Below, in pieces: positions 18,437 to 27,642 of a DNA stretch of 64,000 bases. Numbering within the stretch: the stretch's first letter is position 1; the number at the start of each line of letters is the position of its first letter. This DNA comes from Crocinitomicaceae bacterium (GTDB lineage Bacteria > Bacteroidota > Bacteroidia > Flavobacteriales_D > Parvicellaceae): NCBI GenBank assembly GCA_002723085.1, contig PBNK01000002.1, positions 1 to 64,000 of the forward strand. Reading direction: 5' to 3'. The position numbers were made by a program, and so were the translations under genes. The notes beneath the pieces were generated by a model. That model worked only from the letters and a program-made list of their open reading frames with translations, did no database searches and was not told where the DNA came from.

Positions 18437-20221
18437 CTAGAACTGAGTAACAAGGGTTATTGTTTTTTTCTCTGAGTGAACCTCCCCAGACAGGGTAAAG
18501 GTTTCGAAATAAATTAAATATATTCCAACTCTTGCTTTTTCACCATTATCCATTGTCCCATCCCAAATTAATGTCCCTTCAATGCTTAATAATTCATTGC
18601 TAAGGATTTTTTTTATCACCCTTCCTTTTTTATCATAAATTACTGCATTTCCAACCATACCTGCTCCATCTAAATGATATGAAAAGACCGCTACATCTTG
18701 ATAGCCATTATTATCAGGGGAAAAAACTGGACTTAATACTGATAAATATTCTTGAGTATTTGTACCACTAAAGTATTGGGAATTAGTTTCTCCTGGTGTC
18801 CCCCAACCGTCACTTTCAGAAGCACTGTGCCAATTTTGTGCATCTAAAGATGAATAAGATGGATTAATTTTTTCAAGTGAAACCCCTTCTGTATTGGATA
18901 TTAAACCAAAATGCATGTCCTCATCATAACTAAATTTATCGATAACATTTGAATCTGGATCAAGAAGATAAACAGTAGCTGAATCATTTGGGAACGAAGG
19001 CAAATCTATTTGTAAAAACTTACTTGCATCATTAGTTGGATATTGCATTATCGTTTCTGATGAATCTTCAGTTAGTAAAACAAGCTCTCCAGGATTTAAG
19101 ACATAATGAAATGGAATTTCTTTATAATTATCAATTCCATCATCATAATCTGCAATAAAATAATTATAAATATCAATCGAGGAATTGCTGTTATTATATA
19201 TCTCAACATAATCTGACCCTCCAGTAAAAGGGTCAAATAAAAGTTCATTAATTAATAAATCACCCTGACTAGCTGTATCAGGAACTATTATATATTTAGT
19301 GGTGTTTAACGTATTTCCAGACAAATCTTCAATGCCAGAAATAGTAAGTTCTAAAGTGTCTGATGCATTAAAAATATTATTAAACATTAATTCATATCCT
19401 AAGGCTGTAGAAGAAATCATAAGTGGATTTCCATTACCAAAATTCATGCTGTAGTTTGTAATGTCAATTGCTGTATTAGTTACTGGTTCAGTATAATGAA
19501 TCTCAATCAAATTTGAACCAGAAACAAATGCATTTTCAACTGCTGGAGCATCATTATCAACAATAATATTGCCTGTAATTGATATATTATCAAAAATAAA
19601 GGCATCAGAATTACTGGTTGTATATTTACACCAGACACCTGAAAATGTGGAGAATGTATGAGTTAAATCTGTAGCCCCACCTTCATATGTGAAATTAGTT
19701 CCACCTGTACTATCAGATAATATTTCCCAATTGCCTGCTATATCTCTATTTACTTTAACCGTTACTTCCGGACTTAGTCCATAAGCACCATTTAAACCTG
19801 TTGCTAGAAGAGTAGTTGATGTTCCGTCTTGCCTATATAACTTTAATTTATCTGTTGATCCATTTTCTCCAATTCTTATATAGTATCCGTTTAAATATCC
19901 TTTAAGGTTAGTATTATCTGACGTAAGATAATATCTAACAGTATTGTTATTTGATGGTGAAAACCCAAGTTTTATGTAAAACTGCCAAGAAATTGGAGAA
20001 TTAAAATCAATAATTCCAGTTTCCAAAGACAAATAAGATGTGTCAGTAATAGAAGGTGCATCTAATTGTAATTCAGAAGAAGAATTAATTATAAAATTAG
20101 ATATATCGCCAGACCAAGTTGGATTGTTGGTGAAATCACCATCACTAAAATCGTCAACTATTTGAGCGAAAAAAGAATTTACAAATAATAAACTTATCGC
20201 TAAAAAAAACACTAATCTCAT
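18437..20221 (-). CDS. Lamin-tail-domain secreted protein with gliding-motility/FlgD-like T9SS tail
   Basis: 594 residues: signal peptide (VNSFFAQ), a jelly-roll-like region to about 220 (DFSDGDFTNNPTWSGD opening, typical of Bacteroidota laminin-G-like modules), an Ig-like segment (SGSNLIEIHYTEPV), a lamin tail domain at about 320-460 (LLINELLFDPFTGGSDYVEI) and a C-terminal domain with FSPDNNGYQD and DNGEKARVGIYLIYFE, the pattern of type-B-like T9SS sorting or FlgD-like tails. It is probably exported by T9SS to the cell surface. ATG 20221 is preferred to the in-frame TTG 20224. It diverges from asd with a 53-base promoter region that holds TATATTTA on this strand. Confidence 0.82.
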   Translation of the reverse strand: MRLVFFLAISLLFVNSFFAQIVDDFSDGDFTNNPTWSGDISNFIINSSSELQLDAPSITDTSYLSLETGIIDFNSPISWQFYIKLGFSPSNNNTVRYYLTSDNTNLKGYLNGYYIRIGENGSTDKLKLYRQDGTSTTLLATGLNGAYGLSPEVTVKVNRDIAGNWEILSDSTGGTNFTYEGGATDLTHTFSTFSGVWCKYTTSNSDAFIFDNISITGNIIVDNDAPAVENAFVSGSNLIEIHYTEPVTNTAIDITNYSMNFGNGNPLMISSTALGYELMFNNIFNASDTLELTISGIEDLSGNTLNTTKYIIVPDTASQGDLLINELLFDPFTGGSDYVEIYNNSNSSIDIYNYFIADYDDGIDNYKEIPFHYVLNPGELVLLTEDSSETIMQYPTNDASKFLQIDLPSFPNDSATVYLLDPDSNVIDKFSYDEDMHFGLISNTEGVSLEKINPSYSSLDAQNWHSASESDGWGTPGETNSQYFSGTNTQEYLSVLSPVFSPDNNGYQDVAVFSYHLDGAGMVGNAVIYDKKGRVIKKILSNELLSIEGTLIWDGTMDNGEKARVGIYLIYFETFTLSGEVHSEKKTITLVTQF

Positions 20222-20252
20222 CAATAGATCATTTATAAGGAAATAAATATAC

Positions 20253-20260
20253 TACTTTTG
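20253..20260 (+). promoter_or_regulatory. -7 element before asd
   Basis: TACTTTTG matches TAnnTTTG, 14 bases ahead of the asd ATG in the divergent gap shared with the lamin-tail gene. No TTG is visible at the -33 position. Confidence 0.45.
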
Positions 20261-20274
20261 GACAAAAAAAAACC

Positions 20275-21267
20275 ATGAAATTAGCTGTTGTAGGTTGTAC
20301 TGGATTAGTTGGAAGTGTTATCCTTAAAGTTTTAAATGACTTTTCTCTACCAATTAGTGAGTTAATTTTAGTAGCATCAAGCAAAAGCGTGGGAAAATCT
20401 ATTCGTTTCAATAATAAAGAAATTATTATTGAATCTATTGAAGATGCATTAGCTAAAAAACCACCTATTGCTATTTTTTCTGCTGGGGGTGAATTATCCA
20501 GAAAATGGGCGTCAACATTTGCTGAAAATGGCACAACAGTAATCGACAATTCTTCTGCTTGGAGAATGGAGCCCAACATTCCTTTAATAGTCCCTGAAAT
20601 AAATGGGAGTACATTAAATAAAAGCGATAAAATCATAGCTAACCCTAATTGCTCAACCATTCAAATGGTTTTGGCTTTAAAAGAAATTCATCAGCGTTTT
20701 AAAATTAAACGCTTAGTGATATCTACCTATCAATCGGTGACAGGAACTGGAGTTGCTGCAGTTGAGCAAATGATGAACGAAAGGAAAGGAATAGAAACTG
20801 AGATGGTTTATCCCCATAAAATTGACCAAAATTGTTTCCCACATGGAGGTGAATTTTTAGAAGATGGATATACTACTGAAGAAGTCAAACTTGAAAACGA
20901 AACCAAAAAGATTTTCAACGACAACTCCATTAAAGTAACTGCAACTGTTGTTCGAATTCCTGTAATAGGCGGCCATAGTGAAGCCGTTAATGTCGAAACC
21001 ATAAAACCATTTGAAATGGCTGATATTCAACTTGCGTTAAAAGAAACTAAAGGGGTAATAGTTAAGGAAAATAATGCTGAATTTGATTATCCTATGCCAA
21101 TTAATGTTCATGAAAAAAACGAAGTTTTTGTTGGTAGAATCAGAAGAGATAAAACCGTTGAAAACGGTATAAACCTATGGATAGTTGCGGATAATTTAAG
21201 AAAAGGAGCTGCCACTAATGCTGTTCAAATTGCAGAATACTTAATTGATAATAAGCTAGTCTATTAA
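20275..21267 (+). CDS. asd: Aspartate-semialdehyde dehydrogenase
   Basis: 330 residues. NADPH-dependent reduction of aspartyl phosphate to aspartate semialdehyde, the branch point to lysine/diaminopimelate, threonine and methionine. The N terminus KLAVVGCTGLVGSVIL is the nucleotide-binding glycine motif, IIANPNCSTIQMV carries the active-site cysteine near residue 128, and VRIPVIGGHSEAVNVE holds the substrate-binding arginine and the catalytic histidine. Length is normal. The MATE gene starts six bases after its stop and is probably cotranscribed. Confidence 0.96.
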   Translation: MKLAVVGCTGLVGSVILKVLNDFSLPISELILVASSKSVGKSIRFNNKEIIIESIEDALAKKPPIAIFSAGGELSRKWASTFAENGTTVIDNSSAWRMEPNIPLIVPEINGSTLNKSDKIIANPNCSTIQMVLALKEIHQRFKIKRLVISTYQSVTGTGVAAVEQMMNERKGIETEMVYPHKIDQNCFPHGGEFLEDGYTTEEVKLENETKKIFNDNSIKVTATVVRIPVIGGHSEAVNVETIKPFEMADIQLALKETKGVIVKENNAEFDYPMPINVHEKNEVFVGRIRRDKTVENGINLWIVADNLRKGAATNAVQIAEYLIDNKLVY

Positions 21268-21273
21268 GTAAAT

Positions 21274-22638
21274 ATGGAAACTGAAAAATCGTCTTATTTA
21301 GGTACTGAACCCATACCAAAACTATTGTTAAAACAAGCTTTACCAGCAGCTATAGGTTTTATGGTGATGTCTATGAATATGGTTGTTGATACTTTTTTTG
21401 TTGGACAATACATAGGAGAACTAGCAATAGGTGCCATTTCAGTTATTTTTCCAATTTCTTTTCTTTTTTCTTCAATAGGCATGTCGATTGGAATTGGTGG
21501 AGGCAGTATCGTTTCAAGAGCATTAGGAAGTAACAACAACCATAAAGCTCAATTGGCTTTCAACAATCAAATTTCACTCACCATTTTTCTTGCAATTTTA
21601 GCCATTATTGTTGGTGTTTTTTTCAAACTCCCCATTTTAGATGTTTTTGGAGCAAAGGGAGATATAATGCCATTGGCTGACACTTATTTTTCAATTGTTT
21701 TGATTGGGATTCCATTTCTGGCCCTTTCTATGATGGCAAACAACAATTTAAGAGCTGAAGGAAAAGCCAAGGTAGCTATGATAGTTTTACTAATTCCATC
21801 CATTGTAAACATTTTCTTAGATTATATTTTTATAGACATTCTGGATTGGGGAATGGCAGGCGCAGGGTGGGCAACTACAATCTCTTATTTTGGAAGTGCA
21901 TTCTATATAATTTACTTTTATGTTATTGGGAAGGGGGAATTAAAAGTTAGGACTAAGCTTCTAAAAATTGATTTCAAAATTGTAAACGAAACATTTAAAA
22001 TTGGATCTGTTAATCTTGTTAGGCAAGGCACCATTAGTTTATTAGCAATTGTACTTAATAATACACTGTACCAATACGGAGAACTTAAAGGTGGAATTGG
22101 AGGTGAAATTGCCATATCAGTATACGGATTGGCGACAAGAATGACCATGTTTGCCTTATTCCCATTGATAGGAATTGCCCAAGGGTTTATGCCTATTGCT
22201 GGATATAATTATGGGGCTAAAATGTATGATAGAGTAAAATCCGTAATCAACTATGCTTTGATAAGTGGTTTCATAATCGCTGCTATTATTGGGGTTGTTT
22301 TAATGTTAAGTGCCGACTATATTCCATATCTTTTCACTAAAGATTTAAAACTTATTGAGCATGCTCCAAACGCCATTTTTTGGATATTTTCAGCTACCCC
22401 AATAATTGTTTTTTTATTAATCGCTCCTTCTTATTATCAAGCCATTGGAAAAGCTAAACCAGCACTTTTTCTAACATTAACCAAACAAGGAATTTTTCTA
22501 ATTCCTCTTGTTTTGATTCTCCCAATTTATTACGGAATTGATGGGGTTTGGTATTCTTTCCCTATATCAGATGTTATTTCTGCAATAATTTGTTTTTACT
22601 TTCTCAAAAAAAGCATTGGAAAACTAAAGCTTGTTTAA
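21274..22638 (+). CDS. MATE-family efflux transporter
   Basis: 454 residues with about 12 hydrophobic helices. The two-fold MATE repeat is seen in LLKQALPAAIGFMVMSMNMVVDTFFVGQYIG at the N terminus and the matching LVRQGTISLLAIVLN segment at the start of the second half, with GIAQGFMPIAGYNYGAK, a MATE hallmark. It should export organic cations or drugs in exchange for Na+ or H+; the substrate is unknown. It follows asd by six bases, and its last 15 bases overlap the 3' end of convergent rlmN. Confidence 0.93.
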   Translation: METEKSSYLGTEPIPKLLLKQALPAAIGFMVMSMNMVVDTFFVGQYIGELAIGAISVIFPISFLFSSIGMSIGIGGGSIVSRALGSNNNHKAQLAFNNQISLTIFLAILAIIVGVFFKLPILDVFGAKGDIMPLADTYFSIVLIGIPFLALSMMANNNLRAEGKAKVAMIVLLIPSIVNIFLDYIFIDILDWGMAGAGWATTISYFGSAFYIIYFYVIGKGELKVRTKLLKIDFKIVNETFKIGSVNLVRQGTISLLAIVLNNTLYQYGELKGGIGGEIAISVYGLATRMTMFALFPLIGIAQGFMPIAGYNYGAKMYDRVKSVINYALISGFIIAAIIGVVLMLSADYIPYLFTKDLKLIEHAPNAIFWIFSATPIIVFLLIAPSYYQAIGKAKPALFLTLTKQGIFLIPLVLILPIYYGIDGVWYSFPISDVISAIICFYFLKKSIGKLKLV

Positions 22639-23676
22639 TTTATTTTTGTTTGCTAACTGACCACATGCCGCATCAATATCTTTTCCTCTGCTTCTTCTCA
22701 TATTTACTATAATATTTTTGGATTCTAAATAATCTGCAAAAGCATCTACTTTGGCTTCATCTGCTTGCTGATATTTGCCTCCATCAATAGGGTTATATTC
22801 AATTATATTTACTTTTGAAGGAAATGATAAACTAAATTCAGCTAACTCTTCTGCATCTTGAATTTCATCATTAAAATCTTTGAAAATAATATACTCTAAC
22901 GTTGGCCTCGTTTTGGTTTTTTCATAAAAATAAATCATTGCCTCTCTTAAAACTATCAAAGAATTTCTTTCATTAATAGGCATAATCTTATTTCGCTTAA
23001 TGTCATTAGCCGCATGTAGAGATAAAGCAAGATTAAACTTCACTTGATCATCGGCTAACTTTTTAATCATTTTAGGTATTCCTGCTGTACTAACCGTTAT
23101 TCTTTTAGGAGACATGCCTAGTCCTACAGGTGATGTTATCTTATCAATAGAAGCCAGCACGTTTTTGTAATTCAAAAGCGGTTCTCCCATACCCATAAAA
23201 ACTATATTTGATAAAGGAATATCATATTCCTCTTTAGACTGTTTGCTTATCATGGCTACTTGATCATAAATTTCATCAGGATTTAAATTCCTAACTCTTT
23301 TTAATTTCCCAGTAGCGCAAAATGCACATTCAAGACTACACCCAACCTGAACAGAGACACAAGCGGTCATTCTTTTTCTTGTGGGTATTAAAACCCCTTC
23401 AACCACAGCTTCATCAGCTAATAAAAATGCATTTTTGATTGTCTTATCATTGCTTTTTTGAGCTTCTTGAAGAGAAATAGCTCTTATTTCAAAATTATCA
23501 TCAATTATAGTTCGTAAACTTTTAGATAAGTTAGTCATATCTTGAAAAGAAGTGGCTCTTTTCTTCCATAACCATTCATAAACTTGTTTTGCTCGGAAAG
23601 GTTTTTCACCAAAGTACACTAATTTTTCCGTTAACTCATCTAATGATAGTTGCCTTATGTCAATTTTTGTTTTCAT
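22624..23676 (-). CDS. rlmN: Dual-specificity RNA methyltransferase RlmN
   Basis: 350-residue radical-SAM enzyme that methylates C2 of A2503 in 23S rRNA and A37 in tRNAs. The [4Fe-4S] motif is CSLECAFC (CxxxCxxC), preceded by ACVSVQVG. GMGEPLLNYKNV is the SAM-binding motif. The C-terminal catalytic cysteine is in DAACGQLA, and the RRSRGKD segment before it is typical. It is the last gene of the ftsX-DUF3098-uppP-truB-queA-rlmN block, but a terminator hairpin with its T-tract lies immediately before its start codon, so its expression is probably uncoupled from or attenuated relative to queA. Confidence 0.97.
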   Translation of the reverse strand: MKTKIDIRQLSLDELTEKLVYFGEKPFRAKQVYEWLWKKRATSFQDMTNLSKSLRTIIDDNFEIRAISLQEAQKSNDKTIKNAFLLADEAVVEGVLIPTRKRMTACVSVQVGCSLECAFCATGKLKRVRNLNPDEIYDQVAMISKQSKEEYDIPLSNIVFMGMGEPLLNYKNVLASIDKITSPVGLGMSPKRITVSTAGIPKMIKKLADDQVKFNLALSLHAANDIKRNKIMPINERNSLIVLREAMIYFYEKTKTRPTLEYIIFKDFNDEIQDAEELAEFSLSFPSKVNIIEYNPIDGGKYQQADEAKVDAFADYLESKNIIVNMRRSRGKDIDAACGQLANKNKLNKL

Positions 23677-23702
23677 AAAAAAAAACCTCGTATAACGAGG
23701 TT
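23677..23702 (-). terminator. Intrinsic terminator between queA and rlmN, abutting the rlmN start
   Basis: Read on the minus strand, AACCTCGT pairs perfectly with ACGAGGTT around a TAT loop (23702-23684) and runs straight into seven more T residues that touch the rlmN ATG at 23676. A-rich bases flank the other side, so it could also work for plus-strand transcripts. Confidence 0.8.
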
Positions 23703-23709
23703 TAATTTT

Positions 23710-24759
23710 TTAAAGGATCAGCATAGCATCTCCATAAGAATAAAAGCGATATTTTTCTTTAATCGCTTCTTTATAAGCTTTCATAATTAAATCATGCCCT
23801 CCATACGCAGAAATCATCATTAATAAAGTAGATTTTGGTGTATGAAAATTAGTAATCATAGCATCTGGAATTTTAAATTCATATGGAGGAAAAATAAACT
23901 TATTAGTCCATCCGCCAAAAGGTTTTAACTTATGATCAACTGTCACTGAAGACTCTAACCCTCTAGAAACTGTAGTTCCAATTGCACAAACTTTTCTTTT
24001 GTTTGCCTTTGCTTCATTAACAATTTTTGCTGTTTGTTCGTTAATGTAAAGCTCCTCAGAATCCATTTTATGCTTGGTTAAATCTTCAACATCAACTGGT
24101 CTAAATGTTCCCAATCCAACATGAAGTGTTAAAGAAGTAAAATCAATTCCCTTTATTTCTAATCTTTTCATCAATTGTTTGCTAAAATGCAAACCTGCTG
24201 TTGGAGCAGCAACTGCTCCTTCACTATTAGCAAAAATAGTTTGGTATCTTTCCGCATCTTCTGGAACAGGGTCTCTCTTAATGTATTTAGGAAGCGGAGT
24301 CATTCCTAATTTAGTAATTGTAGCTTTAAAATCCTCATAGGGACCATCAAATAAAAACCTTAGTGTTCTTCCTCTTGAAGTTGTATTATCGATAACCTCT
24401 GCAACTAATTCATCTTCTTCACCAAAATATAATTTATTTCCTATTCTAATTTTTCTTGCAGGATCTACAAGTACATCCCAAAGTAAACTTTCTCTGTTTA
24501 ATTCTCTTAGTAAAAAAACTTCAATTTTAGCTCCTGTTTTTTCTTTATTCCCATACATTCTTGCAGGGAATACCTTAGTATCATTAACGACCATTACATC
24601 ACCATCGTCAAAATAATCCATAACATCTTTAAAAACCTTATGTTCTATTTTTCCAGTATCTCTATGAACGACCATTAATCTTGATTCGTCCCTTTGATCT
24701 GCTGGAAATTCAGCAATTAATTTTTCAGGTAATTCAAATTCAAATTGAGATAATTTCAT
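23710..24759 (-). CDS. queA: S-adenosylmethionine:tRNA ribosyltransferase-isomerase QueA
   Basis: 349 residues. Transfers and isomerises the ribosyl part of SAM onto preQ1 in tRNA wobble position 34 to give epoxyqueuosine. Hallmarks: the N-terminal [59 protein letters not shown]-type motif and [19 protein letters not shown] near the C terminus. Length is normal. On the minus strand, TAATTTCG at 24791-24784 is a one-mismatch -7 element 24 bases before the ATG, in the gap behind truB. A terminator follows nearby. Confidence 0.97.
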   Translation of the reverse strand: MKLSQFEFELPEKLIAEFPADQRDESRLMVVHRDTGKIEHKVFKDVMDYFDDGDVMVVNDTKVFPARMYGNKEKTGAKIEVFLLRELNRESLLWDVLVDPARKIRIGNKLYFGEEDELVAEVIDNTTSRGRTLRFLFDGPYEDFKATITKLGMTPLPKYIKRDPVPEDAERYQTIFANSEGAVAAPTAGLHFSKQLMKRLEIKGIDFTSLTLHVGLGTFRPVDVEDLTKHKMDSEELYINEQTAKIVNEAKANKRKVCAIGTTVSRGLESSVTVDHKLKPFGGWTNKFIFPPYEFKIPDAMITNFHTPKSTLLMMISAYGGHDLIMKAYKEAIKEKYRFYSYGDAMLIL

Positions 24760-24801
24760 TTTCTATAACTATTTATTGGGTTGCGAAATTAATAAAAATA
24801 A

Positions 24802-25482
24802 TCATGTATTTATGATTTGAATCCATTCGTCTATCGATTTAGCGTCTTTAATTAAAAAATCACCTGACTTTATTCTCCTTAATTTAATCAGGTGAGCACC
24901 ACTATTTAAGGCTTCTCCAACATCTCTTGCTAAAGAACGAATATAAGTTCCTTTTGAACATTTAACTTCAAACTTTAGTTGATTTTGATCAATTAAATCA
25001 AATTTTAGAGCTTCAATATTAATTTTATTTGGCTCTAAAGTTATTTCCTCATTATTTCGAGCATAATTATACGCCCTCTTGCCATTGATTTTTTTTGCTG
25101 AAAAAATTGGAGGAATTTGGGTTTTAGAATTTAAAAAATCCAGTCTTATTTTTTCAATTAAATCTTCATTGATGTGTGTTACTGGAAATGTTTTATCAAT
25201 TGATGTCTCCATATCGAAAGATGGAGTGGTAGATCCTAATTGAATAATTCCATTATAAGATTTATCTTCTTGAATAAATTGATTTATAGTTTTTGTTTTA
25301 TTACCAGAACAAATCACCAAAAGGCCTGTTGCTAACGGGTCTAGTGTTCCTGCGTGGCCAACCTTAATTTTCTTTAACCCTAGTTTCTTTTTTAACTCAT
25401 ACCTGATTTTATTTACTACATCAAAAGAAGTCCAATTTAGAGGTTTGTCAACTAAAATAATTTCTCCTTCAATGAAATTCAT
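24802..25482 (-). CDS. truB: tRNA pseudouridine(55) synthase TruB
   Basis: 226 residues. Isomerises U55 in the T loop of tRNAs. The catalytic aspartate is in KVGHAGTLDPLATGLL (near residue 44), preceded by the N-terminal DKPLNWTSFDVVNKIR. ICSGNKTKT, the tyrosine-bearing KRAYNYAR and CSKGTYIRSLARDVGE complete the TruB motifs. It is short because it has no C-terminal PUA-type extension, as is usual in Bacteroidota. ATG 25482 is preferred over the in-frame TTG 25488. It begins ten bases after uppP. Confidence 0.96.
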   Translation of the reverse strand: MNFIEGEIILVDKPLNWTSFDVVNKIRYELKKKLGLKKIKVGHAGTLDPLATGLLVICSGNKTKTINQFIQEDKSYNGIIQLGSTTPSFDMETSIDKTFPVTHINEDLIEKIRLDFLNSKTQIPPIFSAKKINGKRAYNYARNNEEITLEPNKINIEALKFDLIDQNQLKFEVKCSKGTYIRSLARDVGEALNSGAHLIKLRRIKSGDFLIKDAKSIDEWIQIINT

Positions 25483-25492
25483 TTTCAATATT

Positions 25493-26287
25493 TTAATTGG
25501 GAAAGTTTAGAAATAAAGTTATAGCAGCAACAATAAAACAATAAAATGAAAAATATTTTAATTGGCTTCTTTTGACTAATTTAATCATCCAAGAACAAGC
25601 CAATAAACCAGTAAAAAAAGCAGCAAAAAATCCAACTCCATAATTGATAAAAGACTCATCAATTTTATCAAAAGCACCATCCAATATATCTTTTGCCATT
25701 TTTCCAAAAATCAAAGGAACAACCATTAAAAAAGAAAATCTAGCTGCTTTTTCTCTATCAACTCCTAGTAAAACAGATGTTGATATTGTTGCTCCTGATC
25801 TAGAAATACCTGGGAGAATTGCAATAGCTTGAGAAATCCCAATAATTATAGCTTCCTTTAACCCAACTTCTTTAGTTGTTTTCCGGGCTTTATCTGCTAA
25901 AAAAAGTAAAAAACCTGTAATCAATAGCATAGCCCCAACAAGAATTAATTTCCCTGTAAAAAAAGATTTAATTATGTCATCAAAAAACAAACCAACTAAT
26001 GCTGCGGGTAGCATTGAAACGATAATAAAAAAAGAAAAATTCTTTGAAGATTTATCTTTTTTATTTAACAAGCCTTTAAGAATATTTCTAATATCTTTTT
26101 TAAAAATAACAATAGTACTCATTGCTGTTGCAAAATGCAAAACTACAGTCATGAGCATGCTTTCTTCAGCTGACCATTCATTGCCAAATATAGCTTTCCC
26201 AATTTCTAAATGACCACTACTGCTTACTGGTAAAAACTCAGTAAGTCCTTGTATAATTCCAAGAAATAGAGCTGTAAGAGTTTCCAA
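25493..26287 (-). CDS. uppP: Undecaprenyl-diphosphatase UppP (BacA)
   Basis: 264-residue inner-membrane enzyme that recycles the lipid carrier of peptidoglycan synthesis by dephosphorylating undecaprenyl diphosphate. The two signature motifs are GIIQGLTEFLPVSSSGHLE (residues about 10-28) and LPGISRSGATIS (near 157). About eight membrane helices are visible. The start is TTG 26287: an in-frame TAA, the stop of the upstream DUF3098 gene, lies just ahead and no ATG intervenes. Confidence 0.95.
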   Translation of the reverse strand: METLTALFLGIIQGLTEFLPVSSSGHLEIGKAIFGNEWSAEESMLMTVVLHFATAMSTIVIFKKDIRNILKGLLNKKDKSSKNFSFFIIVSMLPAALVGLFFDDIIKSFFTGKLILVGAMLLITGFLLFLADKARKTTKEVGLKEAIIIGISQAIAILPGISRSGATISTSVLLGVDREKAARFSFLMVVPLIFGKMAKDILDGAFDKIDESFINYGVGFFAAFFTGLLACSWMIKLVKRSQLKYFSFYCFIVAAITLFLNFPN

Positions 26288-26296
26288 AATAATTGA

Positions 26297-26524
26297 TTAT
26301 TCCTTTTTTAGGATACCAAAAAGTACTACCATATACCCAGCTATAACTAGAAATGGAGCCAATGTTATTCTTCTAAAAGAAAATAATGCTTCTCCATCCC
26401 AATCATTAGGGTTGTCAGATCCACCTCCAGACATTAAAATAAAACCTAATAAAACCACAATACATCCAATTATTATAAATAAATAATTTTTTCTTTTTAA
26501 TACCATTCTTTTATTTTCTTCCAT
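26297..26524 (-). CDS. DUF3098 small membrane protein
   Basis: 75 residues with two hydrophobic helices (about 12-30 and 52-70) separated by the conserved loop SGGGSDNPNDW. This is the DUF3098 family, which accompanies ftsX and uppP in many Bacteroidota genomes. Its function is unknown; the neighbourhood suggests a link to division or envelope assembly. ATG 26524 lies two bases after the ftsX stop, and the in-frame TTG at 26530 would overlap ftsX, so ATG is preferred. Confidence 0.88.
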   Translation of the reverse strand: MEENKRMVLKRKNYLFIIIGCIVVLLGFILMSGGGSDNPNDWDGEALFSFRRITLAPFLVIAGYMVVLFGILKKE

Positions 26525-26526
26525 AA

Positions 26527-27426
26527 TCAATAGAGTTTTTCAGATTTTATCCAAATAAATTTATTTAATGCGAAATAAGTAGAGCCTAAACTTACAAAAA
26601 TGCCTAAAAATAATATTCCAAAAGCAATAATTCCATAAGCCATGAGCTCCTGTTTTAAAACTGTATCATCAAGGCTTAATTGTGTAATAATTGATGGGTT
26701 ATATTTTGTAAATAAATACCACAAACTTACCAATGCAAATATAGATAATAAACCTGAAATTAGACCATGGAAAAACGCTTTCATCAAAAAAGGCCGCCTT
26801 ATAAATGATGGTTTTGCTCCAACCAATTGCATAGTTCTTATGACAAACCTTTTTGAAAAAACAGCTAATCTTATTGTGTTGTAAATTAAAAGTATGGCAA
26901 TAGCTAATAATATAATAGCCACAATTAAAAGTATCGTTTCAAAGTTTTTAAAAACTGCTCCCACTTCTAAAAACTGGGCCTCATTATACGCTATTTCTGA
27001 AATTAAATGTTCATTTCCTTTCATAATTCTGTTAGAAAAAGCCAATGCACTATCTGGATTTACATAATTAGAAGATAAATTAACATGTATAGAAGCTGGA
27101 AGAGGATTAACTCCATCAAGTATATCAAAAGCATCATTTCCAACATGTTTCATCATTAAATCTTGAGCAGCTTTTTTTGAAATGTAGCTGGCTTTTTTTA
27201 CATATTCATAAAGGTTTAGTTGTTTTTCCATCAGTAAAACAACTGACTCATCTACATTTTCATGAAAAATAATATCAACACTTAACTGTTCTTTTATTTC
27301 ATTAGATTTTTGATTTGCTGACCATATAAAATAAATGAAAATACCAAATAGAGTTAACAATAATGTTATGCCAAAAACAGTTGATGCTTCAGCAAGAGAA
27401 TTTGATCGATGGTTTTTTTGATTCAC
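26527..27426 (-). CDS. ftsX: Cell-division permease-like protein FtsX
   Basis: 299 residues: a transmembrane helix at about 18-36, a periplasmic domain (IIFHENVDESVVLLMEKQL and the WxxF-like KNFETI end), then three more helices with the FtsX segment RTMQLVGAKPSFIRRPF. FtsX works with the ATPase FtsE to activate cell-wall hydrolases at the septum; ftsE is not in the window. The start is GTG 27426, five bases after TATATTAG, a one-mismatch -7 element, so the message may be leaderless. It heads the ftsX-DUF3098-uppP-truB-queA run. Confidence 0.93.
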   Translation of the reverse strand: MNQKNHRSNSLAEASTVFGITLLLTLFGIFIYFIWSANQKSNEIKEQLSVDIIFHENVDESVVLLMEKQLNLYEYVKKASYISKKAAQDLMMKHVGNDAFDILDGVNPLPASIHVNLSSNYVNPDSALAFSNRIMKGNEHLISEIAYNEAQFLEVGAVFKNFETILLIVAIILLAIAILLIYNTIRLAVFSKRFVIRTMQLVGAKPSFIRRPFLMKAFFHGLISGLLSIFALVSLWYLFTKYNPSIITQLSLDDTVLKQELMAYGIIAFGILFLGIFVSLGSTYFALNKFIWIKSEKLY

Positions 27427-27642
27427 GTCTGCTAATATATAAGTTTTTAAAAAAAATTAAATGTTATATTTTGTTATGTATTAACCAAAAAAAGTGAATA
27501 ATATAGGTTTAGAAAAAAATCAAATCCTCTAATTTTTTCATTATCAATTAAAAATTACATAACTTTTTATTGATTATTGCGTAAAATAAATTCTTTTATG
27601 AGCCTTTGCTTTAATAAGAATTAACTATTATTTATCATTTAC

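Noticed and set aside
20229-20660. 143-codon open frame on the minus strand inside asd
   Set aside because: It is antisense to the clear aspartate-semialdehyde dehydrogenase and has no recognisable product.
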